Below are positions 1-9,112 of a stretch of DNA of 64,000 nt, piece after piece. The translations under genes were made by a program, and so were the position numbers. The notes beneath the pieces are model-generated. The model worked only from the letters and a program-made list of their open reading frames with translations. It was not told where the DNA came from and made no database searches. The stretch lies in contig NZ_LMHZ01000018.1 in the NCBI RefSeq assembly GCF_001428545.1, forward strand, positions 18,533-82,532. Reading direction: 5' to 3'. Each line of letters opens with the position of its first letter. Position 1 is the stretch's first letter. The stretch comes from Noviherbaspirillum sp. Root189. GTDB taxonomy: Bacteria > Pseudomonadota > Gammaproteobacteria > Burkholderiales > Burkholderiaceae_D.

Positions 1-443
1 CCGCGTGTGACGCCCACAGTCTTTCCGACTAAGTCGTCCACCTTGGTGACTTTCTGGTTAGCGAGGCCAAACACGCCATTGAAGAATGGCGCGTATGCGT
101 CACTAAAATCGATAACCTTTTCACGTTCGGCATTCTTGCCAAGACTGGAAATTACCAAATCGACCTTTTTTGTGCTCAGGTACGGAATACGGTTCGCACT
201 GGTGACGGGCACGATCTCGACGACGACCCCAAGCTGGCTCGCAATTAACTTAGCCACATCGATATCGTAACCAACTGGCTTCAGATCGACGCCGACCGAA
301 CCAAACGGCGGAAAGTCCTGCGGCACGGCGACACGAAGCGTTTTATTCTTGATAACGTCATCCAGCACGTCAGCATGCGCGATGGTGGAGGCCAGTGCGA
401 TAACACTAACAATAAGGGTGGACAGGACAGTACGGCGATTCAT
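1..443 (-). CDS. Periplasmic amino-acid-type ABC transporter substrate-binding protein (3' part outside window)
   Basis: The first 147 codons of a family-3 extracellular solute-binding protein; the gene runs off the left edge. The ATG at 443 is preceded by a strong AAAGGAG ribosome binding site. A signal peptide of about 24 residues ends in AHA, followed by the usual N-terminal lobe: KTLRVAVPQDFPPFG, GYDIDVAKLIASQLG and later VDLVISSLGKNAEREKVIDF. This pattern is typical of receptors for polar amino acids (His/Gln/Arg/Asp type). It would act in the periplasm and hand the ligand to an inner-membrane ABC permease, which is not visible here. Ligand specificity cannot be read from the fragment. 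Confidence 0.9.
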   Translation of the reverse strand, partial: MNRRTVLSTLIVSVIALASTIAHADVLDDVIKNKTLRVAVPQDFPPFGSVGVDLKPVGYDIDVAKLIASQLGVVVEIVPVTSANRIPYLSTKKVDLVISSLGKNAEREKVIDFSDAYAPFFNGVFGLANQKVTKVDDLVGKTVGVTR

Positions 444-599
444 CGACAACTCCTTTAATAGCACTTGAAGAACTTTCATCTTGTTCATCGGGATGTTGCG
501 TGCTATCAAGCAGGTTCTATGCCTGCGCACAAGCCTTGTCGACCATTTTTGTGTACTAAAAGCGCGCCATAATGATGCGCCAAGTGCAAAGGATGCACC

Positions 600-780
600 A
601 TGATTGCGCCTCTTAGAAGGCATCTCTGAAACGACCTTACGCAGGCGCCGGCGCAGAGGCGAAGACACGCATCCTGCTGAATGCAGATCAACCAAGGGCA
701 TCCATTGCTGCGGCGGCCATGGCGTGCGGCATCAACGCTAACCTCCTCGCTTACAAGCGGCACGCCCAAGCCCCTGGGGG
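600..780 (+). pseudogene. Decayed transposase OrfA fragment (IS66 TnpA / IS3 OrfA type)
   Basis: Around 650-770 the plus strand encodes AEAKTRILLNADQPRASIA followed by AMACGINANLL. This matches the start of small IS66-type TnpA proteins (RRxxxEFKxxI..., then SVAxVAxxHGINANLL). An Arg-rich stretch that should precede it lies in a different frame just upstream, so the fragment is frameshifted. It has no start codon or ribosome binding site, and no terminal repeats are visible. It is a relic, not an active element. Confidence 0.55.
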
Positions 781-944
781 AAGGACATCGGAGCGACTAT
801 GGATAGGGCCACTTCATTTCCGTTCCGATGCTCGCTCAGAGTCATGAACCCCGGGACCGAAAAAAGCCGACACGAATTATCTGTCAGAGTCGATTAAATT
901 CAGGAAGATTTGTGTCACACCGACACCTGGTGCAGTAATCACAC

Positions 945-1439
945 TCAAGTGTAGGCAAGCAGTCGACCGCATGAGATGACGGCAATCCATATCACAAGCG
1001 ACAGCATAGCCTGGGCCCGTGCCAGCTTTGGTGCTGTTACCAGTGCATTCCAGTTGGCGACGTGACGATAGACACCCAAATGGAACAGCACTGCATTGAT
1101 TCCAGCTAACCCAATGAGCGTTAGCTTAAGCAGAAAAATCTTATTGGCAATGAAGTCGCCGGGATGCGCTGTAAACATCATGATTCCAGCAGGGATCACG
1201 AAAAGTAGGCTGAGTAACGACCAGCGCACGAAATGGCGTGCCATCGCGGTCACCGGAATGTCTTTCGACAAACCAAGTATCCGCAGATCGAACATGACAA
1301 TAGAACCTACCAACACTGAAAATCCGATGATGTGGAAAATTTCCACAATGGGATACATCCAGAGACTTCCTCGCATTGCCGCGCCCAAAACACTTGTCTC
1401 GAGCCACCCCAGGGCACCGCCGATTGCGGTCGTCTGCAT
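945..1439 (-). CDS. Small integral membrane protein (DUF6644-like), 164 aa
   Basis: Four or five hydrophobic segments are visible: about residues 30-50 (YPIVEIFHIIGFSVLVGSIV), 70-90 (LLSLLFVIPAGIMMF), 100-120 (LLKLTLIGLAGINAVLF) and 140-160. Histidines in HIIGF, ARHF and LFHLGVYRH sit in or near the membrane, as in small cytochrome-like membrane proteins of this type. The ATG overlaps the stop of the DUF6152 gene upstream (shared base 1439), so the two are co-transcribed and probably act together at the inner membrane. The function is unknown; heme or metal binding is only a guess from the histidines. Confidence 0.7.
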   Translation of the reverse strand: MQTTAIGGALGWLETSVLGAAMRGSLWMYPIVEIFHIIGFSVLVGSIVMFDLRILGLSKDIPVTAMARHFVRWSLLSLLFVIPAGIMMFTAHPGDFIANKIFLLKLTLIGLAGINAVLFHLGVYRHVANWNALVTAPKLARAQAMLSLVIWIAVISCGRLLAYT

Positions 1440-1777
1440 TAACGTAATTCTGTCGTCTTGCTGCCAACAATGATGCGTTCAGCACGCATCTCCTCGGGCT
1501 TGTTGCGATTCGGATAGCCAACAACAGTAACGCTGCTTCCTGGCTTGATCATTTCCTGGCTAAGTCCTCGGTTTTCCATACGTGTTGGCGGCGCCAGCAC
1601 AACCAGCCATGATTTTTCTGCCGTTTTAAGACGCAGAAATCCATGAGGATGAGAATATCCTGAATCCTCAATTTGCCCTGTCAATTGCAGCGTAGAACCA
1701 GAATCGTATTCACTCCAGCCATGGTGCGCAAACGCACTTACACTTACCATAAACGTGAATGCGGCGAGGTACTTCAT
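1439..1777 (-). CDS. DUF6152 family exported protein, 112 aa
   Basis: A secreted protein with a signal peptide (MKYLAAFTFMVSVSAFA) cut before HHGWSEYD. This is the typical N terminus of DUF6152 proteins, which begin with a His-His-Gly-Trp motif after processing. The mature part is a small beta-rich domain of about 95 residues (LTGQIEDSGYSHPHGFLRL, then VVLAPPTRMENRGL). It overlaps the downstream membrane-protein gene by one base, indicating a bicistronic operon. The histidine-rich N terminus of the mature protein suggests metal binding, but no role is established. Confidence 0.75.
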   Translation of the reverse strand: MKYLAAFTFMVSVSAFAHHGWSEYDSGSTLQLTGQIEDSGYSHPHGFLRLKTAEKSWLVVLAPPTRMENRGLSQEMIKPGSSVTVVGYPNRNKPEEMRAERIIVGSKTTELR

Positions 1778-2325
1778 GACACACTCCTTAATGAGTAGAA
1801 AAAAATCCGCAGATCAATTCGCATTCGAAGCATGGCTCTTGGTATGGCAGTGCCGCTGCCGTCCGAACATTATATAAGAGCGCACTGGATCGGTTTGGCG
1901 AGCTTAGTCGCAGGGATCAGTACCTTTCGCATCGTCGTTTTGCTTTGTTTAATCCAGTGATTTTTAGACTGGCTTTACGAAGTAAACATGTTTATTTGAA
2001 AATGCTAGTCGCCTTGGAGTTTCCGAAGGTCTCAAATTGCTAACCGCGGTCTGACGATATAGGAACTATCTCTGCCCTGAATAAGGCAATATTTCCGCAC
2101 GTACTGTCCCGGTGCCTATCTTTGTTCAAGGCGTGGGTACCCGCTTGCCGATCAGGCGGGACCTCCTCATCAGATTGTTACTACATTTGCACCTCGGAAA
2201 CAATATTGATGTTATGATAAATCGCTTCCTGAAGTGCTTTCTCAAGATACAAGTCTAGTGCCTTGATTTGAAAGCCGCATTCGCGTTGTCAATTTTTCAT
2301 CATGCGTACAAATTAAGCGCAAACT
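1778..2325. other. Intergenic region without recognised gene
   Basis: About 550 bases between the divergent DUF6152 and HDOD-kinase genes. It is more AT-rich than its surroundings. No open frame with coding character and no strong hairpin was recognised. It must hold the promoters for both directions, but no convincing -35/-10 pair could be chosen. Confidence 0.5.
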
Positions 2326-4473
2326 ATGGAGACTCCGGTTCTCGACATCCAGCGTCGCCTGATGGCTGCCAGCCTGCCTGCGTTACCGCAGGTGCTGGTG
2401 CAGCTGATCAGCCATTGCGAGTCCGAGGAAGGCGGTATGGCAACGCTTGCCGAACTGCTTTCCAAGGATGCAGCACTCGCCACGAAAGTGCTGCGCGTTG
2501 CGGCCAGTCCCGTCTATCGCCGCGGCCCGGTGCCGGCCAATCTTGAGCAGGCACTGACGGCTATCGGCATCGACATGGTGCGCACCCTGCTCCTCACCGA
2601 ATCGGTCTACCAGACCTTCAACGGCTTTGCTACCACGCGCGGCATTGACCTTCGACCCTTCTGGGTGCATGCCATCGCCACCGCGATCTCTGCGCGTGCC
2701 ATCGCCGAAAAGCTCGGTTATGTACAGCTCGACGAAGCCTATCTCGCCGGCCTGCTCCACGATATCGGCCGGCTGGCGCTGGTCACCATCGCACCGGACG
2801 AGTACGCGGCCAATTTCCATGCGGAAGACGACGACGCACTGTGTGCGACGGAAGAACGCACGTTGGAAATCACGCACCCTGAGGCGGGCGCACTGCTCAT
2901 CGAAGGATTGGCACTGGACTCCTTCCTCGCCGACAGTATCCGATATCACCACGAACCGCTGGAACGGTTGCAGACAGCGCATCCCCTGGTGCGCCTGACC
3001 GCCCTTGCGGATGCCTTCGCGACGCACGCCGGCACTGTGGACGGGATCCCGCCCACGGTGGCGCGCATTGCCGGCTTCTCGCAGGAAGAGGCGCGCGAAC
3101 ACGCACGGACGCTTGGCGAGCAGATAGCGCATCTGGCGGCCTCGCTGGGCATCGACATCCCGAAGGAAATACGTTCGGCATTGCCTGTCTGGCGCACCGG
3201 CCTGGCGACACCATCGATCTTTGGCGGCGACCAGCTCAACGAAAAGGTGCGCGATCTCATCCTGGTGTCGAAAACGGCGGAGGAGCTCCGCAAGTTCCAC
3301 GACGCGAACGCGTGCACCCGCGCCATTGTGAAGTCGTCGGTCGTCCTATTCGGCTTCTCCGACGCAATCGTGCTGTCCGCATCGGCCGGCAGCGATGTGC
3401 TTACGCCCGCTGCGCTGGAAGACGACCGGATGCGCCTGTCCGGGTTGTCGCTGCCGCTGGACGAAGGCAACATTGCCGGCGTGGCAGCCCTGCATGGCAT
3501 GGCGGCCTTCCATATTCCCCCGCGCGTGGCTTCGGTGGTCGAGGATCAGCTGCTCCGCTTTTTCAAGACGGATGCACTCGTTGCGCTGCGCCTTTCTTCC
3601 TCGACGGATAAGTCAGTGGTCCTGCTTGGCGCGATGAGCGCGGGACAGGCGCAGCTCTTGCGGAACCGACAGCATCTGCTCGGCGACTTCGGCCGTCAGT
3701 CAGGCGCCATCCTCGGCCAGACGATGCAGCATAACGAGAAAGCCGGTGTTCCGGATGCGGCCCTCGCCAGTGAATTCCAGCTTGCCGCGCGGCGTGTTGC
3801 GCATGAAGTCAACAACCCGCTGTCGATTATTAAAAACTATCTCACGTTGTTGGACCGCAAAGTCGACAGTGGACAAGCGATTGGCGGCGATTTATCGGTC
3901 GTGGCCGAGGAGGTCGACAGGGTGGCGCAAATCGTTAACGACTTCGCCCAGGAACACCAGTCGCAGCAGGCGCAACCGGATGACAGTGCCGATGTCAATG
4001 GGACGCTGGCGCACGCCGCGCGCATGTTTTCCGACAGCGGTTCGTTGCATCCGGAGGTACGCATCGCGCATCACGCCTCGCGTGAACCGGTCCGCGCCGC
4101 CATCGATTCGCGCGTCCTCAACCAGATCCTGGTCAACCTGGTGAAGAATGCCAATGAAGCAATGGCCAACGGCGGACGGATCGATTTGCGCAATGCCGGA
4201 CTGGTTCCGCGTGACGGCCGGCACTGGATCGCCGTCAGCGTGATCGACACCGGCCCCGGCATTCCGGACACCTTGATGCCTCGGCTGTTCTCGCAGATGG
4301 TCAGTGCGAAAGACGGCCCCAACCGCGGCCTCGGCCTGTCCATCGTGCACGACCTGCTGACCAAGGCGGGCGGGAAGATCAGTTGCCGCAGCAGCAATGC
4401 CGGCACGGTGTTCGACATTCTCCTGCGCCCCGCGCCCTTTCATGCCCACCCCGAACCCGGAGAACGCGGATGA
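2326..4473 (+). CDS. HDOD-GAF-type sensor histidine kinase, 715 aa
   Basis: A soluble multidomain signalling protein. An HDOD domain spans about residues 12-210 (LLHDIGRLALVTI near 143-155). A GAF-like region lies at about 300-460. The C-terminal half is a histidine kinase: the H-box VAHEVNNPLS puts the phosphoacceptor at His493, the N-box NLVKNANEAM is at 604-613, the G1 box DTGPGIPD at 641-648 and the G2 box GLGLSI at 668-673. No membrane segment is present, so it is cytoplasmic. The stop codon overlaps the ATG of the REC-GGDEF-EAL gene (ATGA). This strongly suggests that the kinase phosphorylates that response regulator. The start at 2326 lacks a clear ribosome binding site. Input signal unknown. 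Confidence 0.88.
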   Translation: METPVLDIQRRLMAASLPALPQVLVQLISHCESEEGGMATLAELLSKDAALATKVLRVAASPVYRRGPVPANLEQALTAIGIDMVRTLLLTESVYQTFNGFATTRGIDLRPFWVHAIATAISARAIAEKLGYVQLDEAYLAGLLHDIGRLALVTIAPDEYAANFHAEDDDALCATEERTLEITHPEAGALLIEGLALDSFLADSIRYHHEPLERLQTAHPLVRLTALADAFATHAGTVDGIPPTVARIAGFSQEEAREHARTLGEQIAHLAASLGIDIPKEIRSALPVWRTGLATPSIFGGDQLNEKVRDLILVSKTAEELRKFHDANACTRAIVKSSVVLFGFSDAIVLSASAGSDVLTPAALEDDRMRLSGLSLPLDEGNIAGVAALHGMAAFHIPPRVASVVEDQLLRFFKTDALVALRLSSSTDKSVVLLGAMSAGQAQLLRNRQHLLGDFGRQSGAILGQTMQHNEKAGVPDAALASEFQLAARRVAHEVNNPLSIIKNYLTLLDRKVDSGQAIGGDLSVVAEEVDRVAQIVNDFAQEHQSQQAQPDDSADVNGTLAHAARMFSDSGSLHPEVRIAHHASREPVRAAIDSRVLNQILVNLVKNANEAMANGGRIDLRNAGLVPRDGRHWIAVSVIDTGPGIPDTLMPRLFSQMVSAKDGPNRGLGLSIVHDLLTKAGGKISCRSSNAGTVFDILLRPAPFHAHPEPGERG

Positions 4474-6680
4474 ACGTACAGAACGCACCGATATTCGTTC
4501 CCGATTTCACCGGCCGGAATGATACGCCGGCCATCACACCCGCCGCACCGCGCTTGCTGCTGGTGGACGACGAACCGCGTCTCCTGTCCAGCCTGGCCGA
4601 TCTGCTCGACGGCAACGGCTACGAACTGACCACCGTCGGCGGCGGGCACGAGGCGATCACCATGCTCGCACGCCTGCATTTCGATCTTGTGCTGCTTGAT
4701 CTGCGCATGCCCGGCGTGAGCGGCCACGACGTCATGGACTTCATCAACGAGCGCGGCATCGACACCGATGTCATCGTGCTGAGCGGGGACAGCGGGATCG
4801 AAGCGGCAATCGGGGCCATCAACCGCCGCGCCTACGGCTACCTGCGTAAGCCATACCGGCACGATGAACTGCTCAGCCTCGTCGGCAACTCGCTTGAGCG
4901 CCGCCGACTGGCTGCGGAAAACCACGACTTCGCCTGGCGGCTCGAATGTTCGGAAAAGCTGTACCGCTTCCTCATTGACAGCTCTCCCGACATTATCTAT
5001 ACCCTTGACCCTGAAGGCCGCTTCACGTACATCAATCGTCGTGTGACGGAGCTGCTCGGTTTCGACCGTAATGAATTGATCGGGGCCTCGTATACCACCA
5101 TCGTGCATGACGACGACCTCGAGCGCGCACGCTACGTCTTCAACGAACGCCGGGTCGGAGAGCGCGCCACGCGCAACGTGGAACTGCAGCTGAAATGCGC
5201 GGACCCGTTGAAGGCACGTACTTTCGAAACCTCGCTGCGCACCATCTCGTTCAACTCCATCGGCATGTACCTGAACAACGGCAAGCAGGGTACGAGCGAA
5301 TACACCGGTACTTACGGCATCGCGCGTGATGTCACGGAAAAGCGCCGCACCGAAGAGGTCATCGCCTATCAGGCTTACCACGACATCCTGACAGACCTCC
5401 CGAATCGGGCGCTGTTCCGCGATCGGCTGGAGCTGGCCATCGTCCAGGCCCGGCGCAAGGAGGAGGAACTTGCCCTGATGTTCGTCGATCTCGACCGCTT
5501 CAAGACGGTGAACGATTCGCTCGGCCATCTGAAGGGGGACGAACTCCTGCGGCAAGTCGCCGTGCGCCTGAAGAGCTGCATTCGCAAGGGCGATACCCTG
5601 GCACGCATCGGCGGCGACGAATTCGTTGTGCTCATGCCGGAGTTGCGCGAACGTTCGTCCGCCTCCGTGGTTGCACAAAAATTCCTGCAGGTGCTGTCAG
5701 CGCCGTTCATTCTCGATAACACGACGCTCCATATTTCCGCCAGCATCGGCATCGCGGTGTTCCCCGAGGACGGCGACAAGATCGACGACCTGATTCGTCA
5801 CGCGGACATGGCGATGTACAAGATCAAAGGAGAAGGAAAGAACGGGTTCAGCTTCTACGACCGTTCACTGCTCGACGCCGCGCATGACAAGGTCCTGCTG
5901 GAGCAGGACCTGCGACGCGGCTTCAAGGCTGGCGAACTCGAAATGTATTACCAGCCGCAGATCGATGCCAGGACCGGCGCGGTGGTCGGCGCCGAGGCCG
6001 TCATGCGCTGGAATCATCCCCGGCGCGGCGTGCTTCCCGCAGGCGAATTCCTGCCGCTGGCCGAAGAAGCGGGCTTGATGGTGCCGTTCAGCGACTGGAT
6101 GGTGGACAGCGTGTGCCGCGACCTGCGGCGCCTGCGTGATGAAGGCAAGGAGGCCGTGCGGGTGTCGATCAACCTGTCACCGACCTGTCTCATGCGGGAC
6201 AACTTCTTCCGGACCTTGGCGAGCGCGCTTGACACGTACCGGATACCCGCGACGCAACTGGAAGTCGAGATCACCGAAAACATCTGCATCCGCGATCCTG
6301 AAACCGCCATCAAGCATCTGAAAAAACTGAGCAGCTTCGGTGTGCGCATTGCGATCGACGATTTCGGCACCGGCTATTCCTCGCTGGCCTATCTGCAGCG
6401 CTTCCCCGTCAACACGCTCAAGATCGACCAAGCGTTCATCCGTGAGATCGGCCATGCCGACGGCCATTTCCCTGTGGTGCTCGCCGTCATTGCCATTGCG
6501 CGGGGGCTGAAGCTCGATCTGATTGCGGAGGGCGTGGAATCGGAGTTGCAGGCACGCTATCTCGAACAGGCCGGATGCAAGATCATGCAGGGCTTCCTGT
6601 ACCACAAGCCGCTTCCGCTGGAACGGTTCAGTGAACTGCTGCATGTGCAGGCGCCCACGCGCAGGATAGGAGCGGGATGA
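4470..6680 (+). CDS. Response regulator with REC-PAS-GGDEF-EAL domains (c-di-GMP turnover), 736 aa
   Basis: The ATG at 4470 overlaps the stop of the upstream kinase. REC domain at about 27-140: acid pair Asp33/Asp34, phosphoacceptor Asp77 in LLDLRMPG, Lys127. PAS at about 163-295. GGDEF at about 303-465 with an intact GGDEF at 381-385 and an inhibitory-site RxxD (Arg372, Asp375) five residues before it. EAL at about 475-725: the signature is Glu-Ala-Val (509-511) rather than EAL. The other catalytic motifs are intact (INLSPTCL, EVEITEN, DDFGTGYSSL, LKIDQ, AEGVE). It may both make and degrade c-di-GMP under control of the adjacent HDOD kinase. A Sel1-repeat gene overlaps its end. Confidence 0.93.
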   Translation: MNVQNAPIFVPDFTGRNDTPAITPAAPRLLLVDDEPRLLSSLADLLDGNGYELTTVGGGHEAITMLARLHFDLVLLDLRMPGVSGHDVMDFINERGIDTDVIVLSGDSGIEAAIGAINRRAYGYLRKPYRHDELLSLVGNSLERRRLAAENHDFAWRLECSEKLYRFLIDSSPDIIYTLDPEGRFTYINRRVTELLGFDRNELIGASYTTIVHDDDLERARYVFNERRVGERATRNVELQLKCADPLKARTFETSLRTISFNSIGMYLNNGKQGTSEYTGTYGIARDVTEKRRTEEVIAYQAYHDILTDLPNRALFRDRLELAIVQARRKEEELALMFVDLDRFKTVNDSLGHLKGDELLRQVAVRLKSCIRKGDTLARIGGDEFVVLMPELRERSSASVVAQKFLQVLSAPFILDNTTLHISASIGIAVFPEDGDKIDDLIRHADMAMYKIKGEGKNGFSFYDRSLLDAAHDKVLLEQDLRRGFKAGELEMYYQPQIDARTGAVVGAEAVMRWNHPRRGVLPAGEFLPLAEEAGLMVPFSDWMVDSVCRDLRRLRDEGKEAVRVSINLSPTCLMRDNFFRTLASALDTYRIPATQLEVEITENICIRDPETAIKHLKKLSSFGVRIAIDDFGTGYSSLAYLQRFPVNTLKIDQAFIREIGHADGHFPVVLAVIAIARGLKLDLIAEGVESELQARYLEQAGCKIMQGFLYHKPLPLERFSELLHVQAPTRRIGAG

Positions 6681-7945
6681 TGGAAGCCGTGGCGACAACT
6701 GACCGGGTCGAGGCTTCGGCGCAGAACGGTACGCCGGAAGCGCAGTTCGCGCTCGCGCTCATGTACCTGATCGGGCGCGGCGTGCCGCGCGACGAGAAAC
6801 AGGGCGCCGCATGGCTGGAGAAAGCTGCCGCACAAGGCCACGCAGAGGCGCAGTTTCATCTCGGTGCACGCCATGCGACCGGCCAGGGCATTCAAGACAT
6901 CAAACAAGACTTCGACAAGGCCATCGACTGGTACCGCAAGTCCGCGGCTCAAGGACACGCCAAGGCGCAGTACAACCTCGGCCTGCTGCTGTATGGCCGG
7001 AAAGTCGCGAAGGCCGAAGAGAAACAGGAGGCCATCGACTGGTTTGAGAAAGCAGCGAGCGGCGGTCACGCCGGCGCGCAGAACAACTTGGGCCTGATCT
7101 ACGCGAATGGCGTCGAGGCGCCCCGCGACTACCGCAAGGCGATCGACTTGTTCGCCCGGGCCGCGGCACAGGGCGACGCGGCCGGACAGAACAACCTTGG
7201 CATCATGTACAGCACCGGCAAAGGCGTAGCGCAGAATCCTATGCAAGCCGCCGGCTGGTACGCGAAGGCGGCAGCCCTCGGTCACGCCGCCGCCCAGTAC
7301 AACCTGGCGAACTTGTATGAAACAGGGAAAGGTGTCGGCCAGAATATGGACGTCGCAGCCAGGTGGTATCGTAAGGCAGCCGAACAAGGCTACCTGAAGG
7401 CCCAGCTCAGCCTGGCACAAATCCTGGCTAGGGGTGGCGACCTTCCGAAGGACTTGGCTGAAGCCCTGTTCTGGTACCGCAAGGCGGCCGAGCGGGGCCA
7501 TGCGCAGGCTCAGTTGCAAGTGGCGAAGATCCTGGATGCAGGTGACGGCATCGAAAGGGACACTCGGGAAGCACTGCGTTTCTACGAACTCGCCGCGCAC
7601 CAGGATATGGTAGAAGCTCAGTTCCGTCTCGGGATGTTCTACGACTGCGGCGTCGATGTTGAAAAAAATGACGAAATGGCCTTGCACTGGTACGGCAAGG
7701 CAGCCGAGCAGGGCATCGCGCGCGCGCAATATAACCTTGGGCTGATGCTTGCCTATGGGCAGGGGGTGCCGGCCGATCCGGTGAAGGCTTGGCAATGGCT
7801 GAACCTCGCCGAAGCGGCCGGACTGCAGCGAGCGGCTCGCCATCGCCGCGCAGTTGAAACACGTATTTCAACACAGGAACTTGCTGCGGCAAAGAGCGCG
7901 GTGGCCGAGTGGATGCCTCGGCAAAAAAGGCGCCTTGAGCGCTGA
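6677..7945 (+). CDS. Sel1-like repeat (SLR/TPR-like) protein, 422 aa
   Basis: About ten consecutive Sel1-type repeats of 36-39 residues fill almost the whole protein. A typical unit reads AEAQFxLGxxYxxGxGVxxDxxxAxxWYxKAAxQG. No signal peptide or membrane segment is visible, so a cytoplasmic scaffold is likely. The ATG overlaps the stop of the GGDEF-EAL gene (ATGATGG), making this the third member of the operon. SLR proteins usually mediate protein-protein contacts; a role assembling the kinase/cyclase pair is inferred from position only. The C terminus ends in a basic stretch (RQKRRLER). Confidence 0.88.
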   Translation: MMEAVATTDRVEASAQNGTPEAQFALALMYLIGRGVPRDEKQGAAWLEKAAAQGHAEAQFHLGARHATGQGIQDIKQDFDKAIDWYRKSAAQGHAKAQYNLGLLLYGRKVAKAEEKQEAIDWFEKAASGGHAGAQNNLGLIYANGVEAPRDYRKAIDLFARAAAQGDAAGQNNLGIMYSTGKGVAQNPMQAAGWYAKAAALGHAAAQYNLANLYETGKGVGQNMDVAARWYRKAAEQGYLKAQLSLAQILARGGDLPKDLAEALFWYRKAAERGHAQAQLQVAKILDAGDGIERDTREALRFYELAAHQDMVEAQFRLGMFYDCGVDVEKNDEMALHWYGKAAEQGIARAQYNLGLMLAYGQGVPADPVKAWQWLNLAEAAGLQRAARHRRAVETRISTQELAAAKSAVAEWMPRQKRRLER

Positions 7946-8347
7946 GTAGAAAATTTAATCCGGGGCGCATCGACTATCCTCGGTGTAAAAGTACCATTGC
8001 GACATCCAATTCTCTTGCCTGCCCTGCGGCAATCCACCTCGCACGCCATAAAGCAAAACGACATGTCGCAGTTCCGGTTGCTTGCGACAATACCTCCCTA
8101 AAATTCGGGAATATGCATTGCCGCCCACCAAATTGTTGGCGTCCCCCGAACCTTATGCAAAATTAGCAATTTTATAATCCTATTTTTATGGGCTAAATAT
8201 TGCGACGTTCCGGCATTGGAATTTGCATCCCCACTCTACAAACTACTTTTTACTTAAACGCACAAATGATTTGATTAAATCGTTCATTTGTCGCATTTCT
8301 TTACACATATACTTTCATTCAATTTTTAAGATCAGAATCGGGCTTTA
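7946..8347. other. AT-rich intergenic region upstream of the haloacid dehalogenase gene
   Basis: Four hundred bases without a plausible gene, markedly AT-rich from 8160 on. It contains a nested palindrome at 8262-8291 and must carry the promoter of the dehalogenase gene. No terminator for the upstream operon is obvious. Confidence 0.5.
8262..8291. promoter_or_regulatory. Nested palindrome, possible operator
   Basis: Outer arms ACAAATGA (8262-8269) and TCATTTGT (8284-8291) enclose a second inverted pair, GATTT / AAATC. The site lies 57 bases upstream of the dehalogenase ATG. The position fits an operator; the regulator is unknown. Confidence 0.4.
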
Positions 8348-9034
8348 ATGGCTGTTCAGGCAGTAGTCTTCGATGCGTATGGCACCCTGTTCGACGTGTA
8401 TTCGATCAGTGCGCTCGCCGAAAAGCTTTTTCGCGGTAATGGCGAAAAGCTTGCTGCATTGTGGCGCCGCAAGCAGATCGAATACACGCAGTTGCGTACG
8501 CTGTGCTCAACCTACAAGCCATTTTGGGAGGTTACTCAAGATGCGCTGGTGTATTCGTGCCGCTCTCTTGGACTCGATCTCGATCTGAAGGCGCAGCATG
8601 CGTTGATGTCGCAATACGCAAGGCTCGAGCCATTTGCGGAATGTGCTGGCGTACTTGAACAATTGAAGAGCCAGGACCTCAAACTCGCAGTGCTGTCAAA
8701 CGGTAATCCAGAAATGCTCACGACCGTTGTCAAGGCTGCCGGCATGCAGGCTCTATTCAGTCACCTCTTGTCCGTCGACAGCGTAAGAAAATTCAAGACA
8801 GCGCCCGAAGCGTATCAATTGGGGCCGGACATTTTTGGCCTGCCGCCCAAGAACATGCTGTTCGTTTCGAGCAATTGCTGGGATATCTGCGGTGCCAGCT
8901 GGTTCGGCTACAAGACCTTCTGGGTCAATCGCGCAGCGGCCCCTATCGAAGAACTCGGCGTCGTGCCAAATGGAGAGGGGCGTTCACTCCGCGACTTGCT
9001 GCCATTCCTCCATGAAAGTGGCGCTCCGGGATAG
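8348..9034 (+). CDS. Haloacid dehalogenase, type II (HAD superfamily), 228 aa
   Basis: Resembles L-2-haloacid dehalogenases, which hydrolyse 2-haloalkanoic acids to 2-hydroxy acids with inversion. The nucleophile is Asp9 in VVFDAYGTLFDV. Motif II is LAVLSNGNPEML, a lysine lies in VRKFKTAPEAYQLG, and motif III is FVSSNCWDICGASWFGYKT. All match the family order, and 228 aa is the usual size (about 220-240). No ribosome binding site is strong before the ATG at 8348. Malate synthase G follows 78 bases downstream. 2-hydroxy acids such as glycolate would feed glyoxylate to that enzyme, so a shared C2 pathway is a reasonable inference. Confidence 0.88.
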   Translation: MAVQAVVFDAYGTLFDVYSISALAEKLFRGNGEKLAALWRRKQIEYTQLRTLCSTYKPFWEVTQDALVYSCRSLGLDLDLKAQHALMSQYARLEPFAECAGVLEQLKSQDLKLAVLSNGNPEMLTTVVKAAGMQALFSHLLSVDSVRKFKTAPEAYQLGPDIFGLPPKNMLFVSSNCWDICGASWFGYKTFWVNRAAAPIEELGVVPNGEGRSLRDLLPFLHESGAPG

Positions 9035-9112
9035 ATTGCGAACACTATTTCTTTTGCTAGACTGTTTTTCATTTGCTTTTATTTATACCTAAAACATAAG
9101 AGGTCTCACACA

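Noticed and set aside
506..769. 87-codon minus-strand frame
   Set aside because: Antisense to the transposase relic, Cys/Arg-rich with no start signals.
4440..5678. Open frame of 412 codons on the minus strand
   Set aside because: Antisense to the REC-PAS-GGDEF coding sequence; no recognisable protein features.
6557..7843. Open frame of 428 codons on the minus strand
   Set aside because: Antisense to the Sel1-repeat gene; its apparent repeats only mirror those of the real protein.
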